DNA from: Polynucleobacter yangtzensis
Lineage (GTDB): Bacteria > Pseudomonadota > Gammaproteobacteria > Burkholderiales > Burkholderiaceae
Length of the DNA: 64,000 nucleotides
Direction: 5' to 3'
Assembly (NCBI RefSeq): GCF_001595965.1
Contig: NZ_LOJI01000005.1
Location: forward strand, 124,001-188,000
Shown: positions 32,853 through 41,031 of the stretch, piece by piece
Numbering within the stretch: the first letter of the stretch is position 1
Layout: each line of letters begins with the position of its first letter
The notes under the pieces: generated by a model
What the model was told of the DNA's origin: nothing
Databases searched by the model: none
Seen by the model: the letters and a program-made list of their open reading frames with translations, nothing else
Program-made: the position numbers and the translations under genes

Positions 32853-33707
32853 TTATTTATCGTAGGTGTAAATGCCGCGACCTGTTTTGCGACCGAGATA
32901 TCCAGCGGCAACCATTTCACGAAGCAGTGGGCAAGGGCGGTATTTAGAGTCACTGAAGTTTTCAAAATAAACTTCCATCACTGCTAAGCAGGTATCTAAT
33001 CCAATAAGGTCAGCTAATGCCAGAGGGCCAATCGGTTGATTGCAGCCTAACTTCATGCCGGCATCAATGTCTTCTGGGCTGGCAAGTCCTTCGGATAAAA
33101 CAAAGAAAGCCTCGTTAATCATCGGCAACAAAATACGATTGACTACAAAGCCCGGAGAGTTTTTAACAGTGATTGGCTCTTTGCCAACGCGCTTAGCCAT
33201 ATCAATAATGGCGGCATGGGTCGCATCACTGGTCTGCAAGCCACGAATCACCTCCACAAGAGCCATCAGGGGTGGCGGGTTAAAGAAGTGCATACCAATA
33301 AAGCGCGCAGGATTGGAATCAAGTGCTGCTAATTTGGTGATGGAAAGAGAGGAGGTATTGGTAGCGATGATGGTGTCTTTACTCACAATCTCATCTACTT
33401 GCTTGAGAATTTTCTCTTTGACTGCTTGGTTTTCAGTGGCAGCTTCAATGACTAAACCCAGGCCTTTGAAGTCGTTATAAGAAGTGCTGCCTTTAACACG
33501 CTTGAGTGCCACATCTTTTGCTTCAACAGTTAAGGTTTCTTTCTTAACGAGGCGATCAAGGCTCTTGCTAATTTGTTCGAGACCGCGTTGAACCGCTGCC
33601 TCATTGATATCAACCATGACGACATCTAAGCCGGCAACTGCACACACTTGCGCAATACCATTTCCCATAGTGCCTGCACCGATTACACCGACTGATTGAA
33701 TACTCAT
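32853..33707 (-). CDS. 3-hydroxybutyryl-CoA dehydrogenase
   Basis: This 284-residue enzyme interconverts 3-hydroxybutyryl-CoA and acetoacetyl-CoA with NAD(P). The N-terminal Rossmann motif is GVIGAGTMGNGIAQ (about residues 7-20), and the active-site region GMHFFNPPPLMALVEVI contains the catalytic histidine. The C-terminal domain ends RKTGRGIYTYDK. The start at 33707 is chosen because AGAGGAAATAAG precedes it and the Rossmann fold begins at once. An upstream in-frame start at 33764 overlaps the GST gene. It could serve fatty-acid or PHB metabolism, or aromatic degradation. Confidence 0.93.
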   Translation of the reverse strand: MSIQSVGVIGAGTMGNGIAQVCAVAGLDVVMVDINEAAVQRGLEQISKSLDRLVKKETLTVEAKDVALKRVKGSTSYNDFKGLGLVIEAATENQAVKEKILKQVDEIVSKDTIIATNTSSLSITKLAALDSNPARFIGMHFFNPPPLMALVEVIRGLQTSDATHAAIIDMAKRVGKEPITVKNSPGFVVNRILLPMINEAFFVLSEGLASPEDIDAGMKLGCNQPIGPLALADLIGLDTCLAVMEVYFENFSDSKYRPCPLLREMVAAGYLGRKTGRGIYTYDK

Positions 33708-33708
33708 C

Positions 33709-34437
33709 TTATTTCCTCTTTTGATACTGGGTTGAACCAAATAACTGCTCTCTAGCCTTGGCATCGTGCAAAGGTTTACGTAATGCTGTCAATACTTCGC
33801 AACCACGCTTTACTGCTGGTCGCGCACCAATCTTTTCAAACCATCGTTTGAAATGCGGGTACTCATTGATATCAATACCTTGATTTTTCCAATTACGCGT
33901 CCATGGATAAATCGCAATATCGGCAATCGAATACGTTTTACCTGCTACATAGGGATTATCTTTCAGTTGACTATCCAGCACTCCATAGATTCGCTTAGCT
34001 TCATTGGTATAGCGATTGATCGCGTATTCAATTTTCTCAGGCGCATACAGGCGGAAGTGGTGGTTTTGCCCAAGCATAGGGCCAAGACCGCCCATTTGGA
34101 ACATCAGCCATTGCAGCACTTCATACTTTCCACGGGTATCTTGAGGCAAGAATTTGCCAGTCTTGCCGGCCAAGTAGAGAAGAATCGCACCTGACTCAAA
34201 AAGGCTAATGGGTTTGCCGTCCGGACCATTGGGATCGACGATTGCTGGAATCTTATTGTTGGGGCTAATCTTTAAAAAATCAGGGGTAAATTGATCACCT
34301 GCACCAATATCGATGGGGTGAGCAATCCAATCCTTGCCCAATCGAAAACCGCATTCTTCCAGCATGATGTGCACTTTGTGGCCATTGGGTGTCGGCCAGC
34401 TATAAACATCAATTACGGTTGATTTCTTATTTGCCAT
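33709..34437 (-). CDS. Glutathione S-transferase family protein (YghU/YfcG type)
   Basis: This 242-residue protein has an N-terminal thioredoxin-like GST domain (DVYSWPTPNGHKVHIMLEECG) and a C-terminal helical domain (YSIADIAIYPWTRNWKNQGID). The N-terminal pattern matches the YghU/YfcG (nu-class) group, which acts as a disulfide-bond reductase with glutathione. The start at 34437 is preferred to 34506, which lies inside the aminotransferase gene. It ends 1 base before the 3-hydroxybutyryl-CoA dehydrogenase start. Confidence 0.88.
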   Translation of the reverse strand: MANKKSTVIDVYSWPTPNGHKVHIMLEECGFRLGKDWIAHPIDIGAGDQFTPDFLKISPNNKIPAIVDPNGPDGKPISLFESGAILLYLAGKTGKFLPQDTRGKYEVLQWLMFQMGGLGPMLGQNHHFRLYAPEKIEYAINRYTNEAKRIYGVLDSQLKDNPYVAGKTYSIADIAIYPWTRNWKNQGIDINEYPHFKRWFEKIGARPAVKRGCEVLTALRKPLHDAKAREQLFGSTQYQKRK

Positions 34438-34445
34438 GATGTCCC

Positions 34446-35642
34446 TTAGATTTTTTCTAAACGTTGTAAGGCGCTTGTGAGTGTTTGATCTTGTTTCGCG
34501 AAACAAAAACGAATTACGCCAGATTCAGTCGCTTGCTCATAAAAAGCAGAGACTGGTATGGCGGCTACCCCAATTTCAGTTGTAAGCCATTTGCAGAAGT
34601 CAGCCTCATTGAATTTTGCCTGAGGGATATCTAATGCCGAGTAGTCAACACATTGAAAATAAGTGCCTGGAGTAGGTAGTAATTTAAATTTAGTCTTACC
34701 CAAGCCCGCCCTAAAAAAATCACGCTTAGCTTGATAAAAGGCGGGGAGATTTAAATAATGTTCAGCATCTGCAAGATATGTTGCTAGGCCATATTGCATC
34801 GGTGTATTCACAGTAAATACATTGAACTGATGAACCTTGCGAAACTCTTTTGTTAGTGCTGGTGGTGCAGCTACATAGCCTACTTTCCAGCCGGTGACGT
34901 GATAGGTCTTACCAAAACTTGAGACCAGAAAGCTTCTAGCAGCAAGCTCAGGATGGGATGCAACACTGTGGTGCCGTGCTGCGTCATAGACCATATGCTC
35001 GTAGACTTCGTCGCTCAAAATCAATGCGGACGTATTGCGAACTAAGTTCGCGAGACTATCTAGGTCAACCTTGCTCCAAACCATCCCAGTAGGGTTATGC
35101 GGAGTATTAATAATGATTAAACGGGTTTTGGAGTTGATTGCCTTGGCTAATGCGTCCCATGGAATTTCATAAGAGGCGACTTGCCCATGCTCATCACGAA
35201 TCACTTGTAAAGAAATGGCAATCGTTTTGCCGCCTGCTAATTCGATAGATGGGCGATAGCTGTCATACGCCGGTTCAATGATGATGACTTCATCGCCCGG
35301 ACTGACGCAAGCGAGTATCGCCGTCAGGATGCCTTGCGTGCCACCCGCAGTGATAGTGATTTCAGTATCGGGATCGTAGTGATGACCGTATAAGTTTTGA
35401 ATCTTCTGACTTATACCGTTACGCAGCTCCGCAATGCCAATCATTGGCGGATATTGATTGCGATCAGCCAACATGGCTTCATTGACTTCGGCAATCAGTT
35501 TTCTATCGCAAGGAAAGTCTGGAAAACCTTGGCCCAAATTAATGGCTTTGTGCTCCGCAGCTAAAGCTGACATCACCGTAAAGATCGTGGTCCCCACCTT
35601 CGGTAGGCGACTTGGAAAAGAGGGGGTCTCTAGTGGGTTCAT
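34446..35642 (-). CDS. PLP-dependent class I/II aminotransferase (methionine aminotransferase YbdL-like)
   Basis: This 398-residue aminotransferase has the opening AINLGQGFPDFPC, as in YbdL and kynurenine aminotransferases. The PLP lysine lies in SSFGKTYHVTGWKVGY (about residues 236-251), and the PLP-contacting region IIINTPHNPTGMVW is present. YbdL-type enzymes prefer methionine and aromatic amino acids. It is the first gene of the long minus-strand run and diverges from yaaA across 85 bases. Confidence 0.88.
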   Translation of the reverse strand: MNPLETPSFPSRLPKVGTTIFTVMSALAAEHKAINLGQGFPDFPCDRKLIAEVNEAMLADRNQYPPMIGIAELRNGISQKIQNLYGHHYDPDTEITITAGGTQGILTAILACVSPGDEVIIIEPAYDSYRPSIELAGGKTIAISLQVIRDEHGQVASYEIPWDALAKAINSKTRLIIINTPHNPTGMVWSKVDLDSLANLVRNTSALILSDEVYEHMVYDAARHHSVASHPELAARSFLVSSFGKTYHVTGWKVGYVAAPPALTKEFRKVHQFNVFTVNTPMQYGLATYLADAEHYLNLPAFYQAKRDFFRAGLGKTKFKLLPTPGTYFQCVDYSALDIPQAKFNEADFCKWLTTEIGVAAIPVSAFYEQATESGVIRFCFAKQDQTLTSALQRLEKI

Positions 35643-35727
35643 GGAGGCGCAGGGTGGTGGTAGGTCGTTTAGAGCGGATATAGCCGGTAGTCGCTAGAAT
35701 GGTAAAAATACATTACTAAATTGTGCC

Positions 35728-36504
35728 ATGCTGATCGTTCTTTCACCTGCTAAATCCCTGGATTACAAGACCCCAGTCAAGGTCAAGGCGCCAACTTTGC
35801 CTGAGTTTGTCTCTGAATCAGCCAAGCTGATTGCCGACTTGAAGAAATTGGCACCCCAAGATGTTGCCAAGCTTATGGGCTTATCCGATCAATTAGCCAC
35901 ATTGAATGTTGGACGCTATCGGGATTGGTCTAAGAAATTCACCGAAGAGAACAGCAAGCCAGCGATCTATGCTTTTGATGGAGATGTTTATGACGGTTTT
36001 GATGTCAAAAGCCTGGATGCTAAGTCCGTTCAGTTTGCTCAAGATCATATTCGGATTTTGTCGGGTCTTTATGGCGCACTAAAGCCCTTGGATTTGATGC
36101 AGCCATATCGACTAGAGATGGGCACATCATTTAAGAACGCCCGGGGCAAGGATCTTTATGCCTTTTGGGGTAGTAGAGTGACCGATTCCATCAAAAAGGT
36201 TTTAGAAAAACAAAAGAAGCCAGTGCTACTCAATTTGGCTTCTGAAGAGTATTTCAAGGTACTTCAACCCAAAGAATTGGATTGCCCAGTGATTGCTCCT
36301 GTATTTCAGGATGCTAAGGACGGTAAGTACAAGATCATTTCTTTTTATGCCAAGCGGGCTCGCGGCCTAATGGCGCGCTACGTGGTTGAGAATCGAATTA
36401 CCGATCCAGCGGATTTAAAAGGCTTTAACTTAGACGGGTATAAATACTATGCCGCAGAATCTAAAGTAGATAAGCCTGTATTTAGAAGGGCAGAAAGAAA
36501 ATAA
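35728..36504 (+). CDS. yaaA: Peroxide stress protein YaaA
   Basis: This 258-residue protein opens with [17 protein letters not shown] and contains [24 protein letters not shown] (residues about 110-133), both diagnostic of YaaA/DUF328. YaaA lowers free iron and protects DNA under hydrogen peroxide stress. Its last base is the first base of the next gene's ATG, so the two are coupled. Confidence 0.95.
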   Translation: MLIVLSPAKSLDYKTPVKVKAPTLPEFVSESAKLIADLKKLAPQDVAKLMGLSDQLATLNVGRYRDWSKKFTEENSKPAIYAFDGDVYDGFDVKSLDAKSVQFAQDHIRILSGLYGALKPLDLMQPYRLEMGTSFKNARGKDLYAFWGSRVTDSIKKVLEKQKKPVLLNLASEEYFKVLQPKELDCPVIAPVFQDAKDGKYKIISFYAKRARGLMARYVVENRITDPADLKGFNLDGYKYYAAESKVDKPVFRRAERK

Positions 36505-37715
36505 TGGCCGTTCATCGCACCAAAGCATCACAACGCAATTCTCCTGAGGTGGAGAAGTTGGTTGCTGACGCTATTTCTTTAGCGGCTTCTGGGAGTCAGG
36601 TTGAAGACCGTTTCTGGGAAGAGCGTCTGAATGTGCGATTGATGCGTTTGCTTAAAAGCCAGAACCAAAACGTGATCGATGCTGCTCTGGATCAAACCTT
36701 CCGAATTAATACAGTAGCTTTTGAGGTGCTCGCCGATATTGCTGAAACCTTGGCCGAATCCTTAAGGATCGAGCATGAAGGTCAGGAGTGGGATGTGTTG
36801 TTATTAGCGCTGCCTATCGTTGCTCACACGCGTTACCAGATCCCTTCAGGCCCATTGCCAGTGAACATCATTGAGTCTACGGCTCAGGCTTTGCATAGTG
36901 CGATTGCCTCAACGGACACACGCTTGGCGATTGTTCCTTGGTTGTATAGTATTGATCAAATGCCTCATTCGCATTGTCAAACTCGTATCCTCACAGAGTC
37001 ATTGGCAAGTGCGGCCATCTCTGGAAAAGAGGTCAAGCTTGAGTTGCGCGATATGTCGGAAACCATCGCTGTGTTAGCTGATCCTCGTTTCATTATTGCG
37101 GCCTTGAGTGCACCCGCTGGCTCGCCAATCTTCCGTTGGCAGGCTGAGCCGCCAGCACGCCAAGAGCGCGGAGTGAGTTTGATTGGTTGGCAAAACGCCA
37201 TGCAAGAGCCGATTGCCTCTTTATTGCCAGGATGTGAGTTCGAGCTGCTCTTGCCCGAGGCTTATTTCACGAACTGCCGCTTGGCAGATAAACATGTTCG
37301 CCCTTTAAGTATTCGTGCAGCCGTGAATTTCCTCGAGAGCACTCTTGGCATTCTCCCCGCAGGCTTGTCTTGCGTTGTGGGTGCATTTGGTGAAGAGCAG
37401 GCTGATGAGTACCGAATTTCATTTAGCGCAAAAGGCTCTTCGGAGGTCATGTATGGCGTGATCTGGCCGCTCTATGATCGTGAGAGCGTAGCAAGTGATG
37501 CTTTAAATGATTTATCGGATGATGAGAGTCCGATCAAGAAAATTTGTGATGCTTTGCATGATGCTGGAGTTGAAGATGTCTTCCGCCATGCCATGCTATT
37601 TGATCCAGAGCTCTGTGACGACTGCGGCGCACCTTTATTCCCAGATCGTTCTGGTGAAGCAGTGCATGCTGAACTGCCAGATGATGCACCGTCACAGCAA
37701 CCTTTATTTCACTAG
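36504..37715 (+). CDS. DUF2863 family protein
   Basis: This 403-residue cytoplasmic protein has no signal peptide or membrane helix. The N-terminal region (LAASGSQVEDRFWEERLNVRL, about residues 27-47) matches what I recall of DUF2863, a beta-proteobacterial family without known function. The C-terminus has a CDDCGAPLFPD motif (near residue 375) that could bind a metal as a partial ribbon. It shares one base with yaaA and ends at a clear terminator. Confidence 0.75.
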   Translation: MAVHRTKASQRNSPEVEKLVADAISLAASGSQVEDRFWEERLNVRLMRLLKSQNQNVIDAALDQTFRINTVAFEVLADIAETLAESLRIEHEGQEWDVLLLALPIVAHTRYQIPSGPLPVNIIESTAQALHSAIASTDTRLAIVPWLYSIDQMPHSHCQTRILTESLASAAISGKEVKLELRDMSETIAVLADPRFIIAALSAPAGSPIFRWQAEPPARQERGVSLIGWQNAMQEPIASLLPGCEFELLLPEAYFTNCRLADKHVRPLSIRAAVNFLESTLGILPAGLSCVVGAFGEEQADEYRISFSAKGSSEVMYGVIWPLYDRESVASDALNDLSDDESPIKKICDALHDAGVEDVFRHAMLFDPELCDDCGAPLFPDRSGEAVHAELPDDAPSQQPLFH

Positions 37716-37762
37716 TGAAATAGGAAGTTAAGTAAAGAGACTGCGCAAAGAAACTAAGTAAT

Positions 37763-37791
37763 AAAAAAGCCGAGGAATCCTCGGCTTTTTT
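37763..37791. terminator. Bidirectional rho-independent terminator
   Basis: GCCGAGG (37769-37775) pairs with CCTCGGC (37779-37785) around an AAT loop, flanked by AAAAAA on the left and TTTTTT on the right. It lies between the convergent DUF2863 and MliC-like genes and should work for both strands. Confidence 0.92.
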
Positions 37792-37811
37792 AATTAATGC
37801 AACGTGAGAAA

Positions 37812-38186
37812 TTAATTCTGCACAAATGGTTCCGCACCTGCAAACAAATGTGGCAACTTACCAGATTTCATATCTGCTGTTTGGCAGAAATCGGCAAGAC
37901 GAACACCTGCTTTGATGTTAAACAACATTGCTTTATTACCTAGCACTACAAGATCGTAACCAGAGTTTGTGTTCTTGTAACGTAAGCTGCCTGGCAATGA
38001 GGTTTGGCGCTCCAAATCATAAGATTTAGATTCCCAAGTTAAGCGAACTTTTTCAGTATTGCCAGTAGTTTTGAACTGCTTGCTCTCCTGACAAGTCCAC
38101 GTAATTACTTCTTCACTAGCGCTAGCATTTACGGCACCTAAAAGGCTTGCAATAACTGCGCTAATGGCGAGAAGATTTTTTTTCAT
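37812..38186 (-). CDS. Small secreted protein resembling MliC-type lysozyme inhibitors
   Basis: This 124-residue protein has a signal peptide (MKKNLLAISAVIASLLGAVNA, cleavage near ASA). The mature part begins EEVITWTCQES and contains strand-rich sequence with ESKSYDLERQ, SLRYKN and a late cysteine in RLADFC. The first and last cysteines, with the Y-x-L and R-Y repeats, resemble the small beta-barrel of MliC/PliC lysozyme inhibitors. The resemblance is moderate. There is no lipobox. An upstream in-frame start at 38246 lies inside mdh and is not preferred. Located 13 bases after mdh, with a weak AGGA before the ATG. Confidence 0.6.
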   Translation of the reverse strand: MKKNLLAISAVIASLLGAVNASASEEVITWTCQESKQFKTTGNTEKVRLTWESKSYDLERQTSLPGSLRYKNTNSGYDLVVLGNKAMLFNIKAGVRLADFCQTADMKSGKLPHLFAGAEPFVQN

Positions 38187-38199
38187 GTGCAAATTTTCC

Positions 38200-39189
38200 T
38201 TATGAGAGCAGGTGCTTAACGCCAGCTTGCTCTTCGAGTAATTCATTCAAGGTGTGTGTCATGCGCTCACGGGAGAACTCGTCGATCTCTAAACCTTCGA
38301 TCATTTTGTATTCGCCGTTTTCGCAAACTACTGGGAAGCCATAAATCACTTCAGCAGGAATGCCGTATTCGCCTTTAGAAGGAATACCCATAGTTACCCA
38401 CTTACCGTTTGTACCGAGTACCCAGTCATGAATATGATCAATCGCTGCGTTCGCTGCAGAGGCTGCAGAAGAAAGGCCGCGAGCTTCAATAATGGCTGCA
38501 CCACGTTTACCAACAGTAGGAATAAATACATCTTTGTTCCATGCTGCATCGTTGATAGAGTCTTTAACTGACTTGCCTTCGATGGTTGCAAAGCGATAGT
38601 CTGGATACATTGTTGGGCTGTGGTTGCCCCAAACAACTAATTTCTCAATATCGGCAACAGGCTTGTTCAACTTGTTAGCCAATTGTGAGAGAGCACGGTT
38701 GTGGTCGAGACGTAACATCGCTGTAAAGTTTTTCGCAGGAATGTCTGGAGCAGATTTCATGGCGATGTAAGCGTTAGTGTTTGCTGGGTTGCCAACAACC
38801 AATACTTTTACAGTCTTCTTAGCAACAGCATTCAATGCTTTACCTTGTGCTGTGAAAATTTGTGCGTTAGCGGAGAGTAGATCTTTACGCTCCATGCCAG
38901 GACCACGTGGACGTGCGCCGACTAAAAGAGCAACGTCGATATCTTTAAACGCTGTCATTGGATCTGAGTGAGCTGTCATGCCAGCCAAGAGTGGGAATGC
39001 GCAGTCTTCCAACTCCATCATCACGCCAGTTAATGCTTTTTGTGCTTTTTCATCAGGAATCTCTAGCAATTGTAAGATTACGGGCTGATCTTTGCCCAAA
39101 AGGTCGCCATTGGCGATACGGAATAAAAGGGAATATCCGATTTGACCGGCTGCACCGGTTACGGCGACACGCATTGGGGCTTTTGCCAT
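38200..39189 (-). CDS. mdh: Malate dehydrogenase
   Basis: This 329-residue NAD-dependent enzyme oxidises malate to oxaloacetate in the TCA cycle. It has the dinucleotide fold [21 protein letters not shown], read as [14 protein letters not shown], the substrate-binding [14 protein letters not shown] and the catalytic histidine in [12 protein letters not shown]. The type is the cytosolic-like form usual in beta-proteobacteria. It diverges from the GntR gene and shares with it an intergenic region that holds a 14-bp perfect palindrome. Confidence 0.97.
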   Translation of the reverse strand: MAKAPMRVAVTGAAGQIGYSLLFRIANGDLLGKDQPVILQLLEIPDEKAQKALTGVMMELEDCAFPLLAGMTAHSDPMTAFKDIDVALLVGARPRGPGMERKDLLSANAQIFTAQGKALNAVAKKTVKVLVVGNPANTNAYIAMKSAPDIPAKNFTAMLRLDHNRALSQLANKLNKPVADIEKLVVWGNHSPTMYPDYRFATIEGKSVKDSINDAAWNKDVFIPTVGKRGAAIIEARGLSSAASAANAAIDHIHDWVLGTNGKWVTMGIPSKGEYGIPAEVIYGFPVVCENGEYKMIEGLEIDEFSRERMTHTLNELLEEQAGVKHLLS

Positions 39190-39287
39190 TACTAATAACT
39201 CCAGAAGAAGGTTAAGAGGGTTAATTTACGAAAACTTTTCTATTATCCATTCAAGTGTAGGGACTTTAGCTTTACACTGTCAATGAT

Positions 39288-39301
39288 GTCTTATATAAGA
39301 C
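39288..39301. promoter_or_regulatory. 14-bp perfect palindrome, candidate GntR operator
   Basis: GTCTTATATAAGAC is its own reverse complement. It lies between the divergent mdh and gntR genes, 98 bases from the mdh start and 46 bases from the gntR start. HutC-type GntR regulators bind short palindromes with GT...AC ends, and this site can serve both promoters. No second copy was found by eye in the window. Confidence 0.65.
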
Positions 39302-39347
39302 TAGAATTACCTAGAATTTTATCCAATTGACGCGGTCTGGAGTTAAT

Positions 39348-40085
39348 TTGTCTGATGTGACTTTGCCTGTTGCCTCATTTAGCCCTCTGTACGAGCAAAT
39401 TAAGGCGATGATTTTGACCAGTTTGCAAGCCTCCGAATGGCTTCCAGGGGAGGCTATTCCCAGTGAAATGGAGCTGGCAGCCCGTTATGCCGTCAGTCAG
39501 GGTACGGTTCGTAAGGCAATTGATGAACTTGCCGCCCAAAACCTCCTAGTTCGTCGCCAAGGGAAGGGTACTTTTGTTGCCACCCATCAAGAGGATGACT
39601 GGCAGTACCGTTTTTTACGCTTAGCCCCAGACTCCGGTGAGAAATTTCACCTTACCAATCAGTTTTTATCCTGCGAAAACACCAAAGCAAGCCCTTATGT
39701 GGCCAATTTGCTTAAATTAAAGGCAGGCGACCCCATCATTCATATCGACCGGGTGCAGAGCTTCGCGGGAAAACCCATTGTTTTTGAAGAGATTTTTCTT
39801 CCTGGGGCGCGCTTTAAGGGCTTGGATCTAGAAGTCCTCAATGCTTGGCATGGCCCGGTATATGCCTTTTATGAGGGTCAGTACGCAACTCACATGGTGC
39901 GCGCAGAAGAAAAGATCAAGGCTGTGGCTGCTGATGAGACTTTAGCGAAGCACCTGCATTTACCGCAGGGTGCACCACTCCTTTCTGTGGAGCGGGTGGC
40001 ATTTACCTACGGGAATAAACCAGTAGAAATTCGTCACGCTAGATACGACACTTCAGAGCAGCATTACGAGAACAAATTGAACTGA
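39348..40085 (+). CDS. GntR-family (HutC subfamily) transcriptional regulator
   Basis: This protein of about 245 residues has an N-terminal winged HTH (SEMELAARYAVSQGTVRKAI and RRQGKGTFVA, about residues 38-80) and a C-terminal UTRA effector domain (GDPIIHIDRVQSFAGKPIVFE, split here as GDPIIHIDRV and GKPIVFEEIFLP). It lies between mdh and sdhCDAB and probably controls TCA genes. Two TTG codons are possible starts: 39348, with GGAG five bases upstream, is preferred to 39327, which has no binding site. The effector might be a TCA acid; nothing in the sequence says which. Confidence 0.9.
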   Translation: MSDVTLPVASFSPLYEQIKAMILTSLQASEWLPGEAIPSEMELAARYAVSQGTVRKAIDELAAQNLLVRRQGKGTFVATHQEDDWQYRFLRLAPDSGEKFHLTNQFLSCENTKASPYVANLLKLKAGDPIIHIDRVQSFAGKPIVFEEIFLPGARFKGLDLEVLNAWHGPVYAFYEGQYATHMVRAEEKIKAVAADETLAKHLHLPQGAPLLSVERVAFTYGNKPVEIRHARYDTSEQHYENKLN

Positions 40086-40163
40086 GCAAATCAGTAAAAA
40101 CCAGTAATTAACCCCTTTAAACGCCAAAAAATCCCCACCACCCCTAAGGTTTCCAATAGAATA

Positions 40164-40178
40164 TGTTGCGATACAACA
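40164..40178 (+). promoter_or_regulatory. Inverted repeat near a -10-like element upstream of sdhC
   Basis: TGTTG (40164-40168) and CAACA (40174-40178) flank CGATA. A good -10-like TAGAAT lies at 40157-40162, so the repeat would cover the transcription start, 40 bases before the sdhC ATG. No clear -35 is seen. A repressor operator or start-site element is possible. Confidence 0.4.
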
Positions 40179-40217
40179 AAACCACACCGAACCTCCACCT
40201 AAAGATAGAGATTACCC

Positions 40218-40637
40218 ATGGTTGATTCACAGCAAGCAGTAAAAAAAGATAGACCTGTTTATAAAAATATCGGTCTTGCTCAATTGATTAAATACCGCCT
40301 TCCTTGGGCCGGTAAAGTATCAATTCTTCATCGCATTAGCGGGGCAGCATTGTTCCTCTTATTGCCATTTATCTTGTATCTCTTCGATCAGAGTATTGCT
40401 TCTGAGTTGAGCTATCAAAAATTCCAGGCTTTTACCGGCAACATATTGGTAAAAATTATTTGCCTCGGTTTGATCTGGTGTTTTTTACATCACTTCTGTG
40501 CTGGTATCCGCTACCTCTTGCTCGATTTAGAGATTGGCGTAGAGAAGTCTGAAGCTAATCGTTCGGCCATTATTGTTCTTGTTATTGGTCTGGCTTTGAC
40601 TGCAGTAGTTGGTCTCAAAATGTTCGGCTTGTACTAA
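40218..40637 (+). CDS. sdhC: Succinate dehydrogenase cytochrome b556 subunit
   Basis: This 139-residue membrane subunit of complex II has three transmembrane helices. The N-terminal RPVYKNIGLAQLIKYRLPWAGKVSILHRISG, seen in part as GKVSILHRISGAALF, and the haem-ligand region FLHHFCAGIRYLLLD are typical of SdhC. It anchors SdhAB and takes part in quinone reduction. First gene of sdhC-sdhD-sdhA-sdhB-sdhE. Confidence 0.93.
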   Translation: MVDSQQAVKKDRPVYKNIGLAQLIKYRLPWAGKVSILHRISGAALFLLLPFILYLFDQSIASELSYQKFQAFTGNILVKIICLGLIWCFLHHFCAGIRYLLLDLEIGVEKSEANRSAIIVLVIGLALTAVVGLKMFGLY

Positions 40638-40661
40638 GCGCTACTCATTTAAGGAAATCTC

Positions 40662-41027
40662 ATGCCTATTTATCAAATCGGACCAAAGCGCTTAGTTGTC
40701 GGTGCGCATTACGGCCTTAAAGAATGGATCATCCAGCGCGTTACTGCGATTGTGATGGTGGTATTTACGATTGTTTTGTTAGTTGACTACTGCATCACTG
40801 GTAGCGCCTCATACGAGGGCTGGTCTGGCTTGTTCAGCGGTCAAGTAATGAAGCTGTTAACACTCTTGGCTTTCATCAGTTTGTTCTATCACGCTTGGAT
40901 TGGCGTGCGTGACATCTGGATGGATTACATCAAGCCCGTCAGCATCCGTTTGACACTTCAAGTGTTAACCGTTTTGTATCTCGTAGCCTGTGCGGCCTAT
41001 GCCGTTCAAATTTTGTGGAAAGTGTAA
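40662..41027 (+). CDS. sdhD: Succinate dehydrogenase hydrophobic membrane anchor subunit
   Basis: This 121-residue protein has three transmembrane helices and the SdhD pattern LKEWIIQRVTAIVMVVFT plus FYHAWIGVRDIWMDYIKP, whose histidine is a likely haem ligand. It lies 24 bases after sdhC with AAGGAAAT before its ATG, and 4 bases before sdhA. Confidence 0.93.
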   Translation: MPIYQIGPKRLVVGAHYGLKEWIIQRVTAIVMVVFTIVLLVDYCITGSASYEGWSGLFSGQVMKLLTLLAFISLFYHAWIGVRDIWMDYIKPVSIRLTLQVLTVLYLVACAAYAVQILWKV

Positions 41028-41031
41028 TTCG

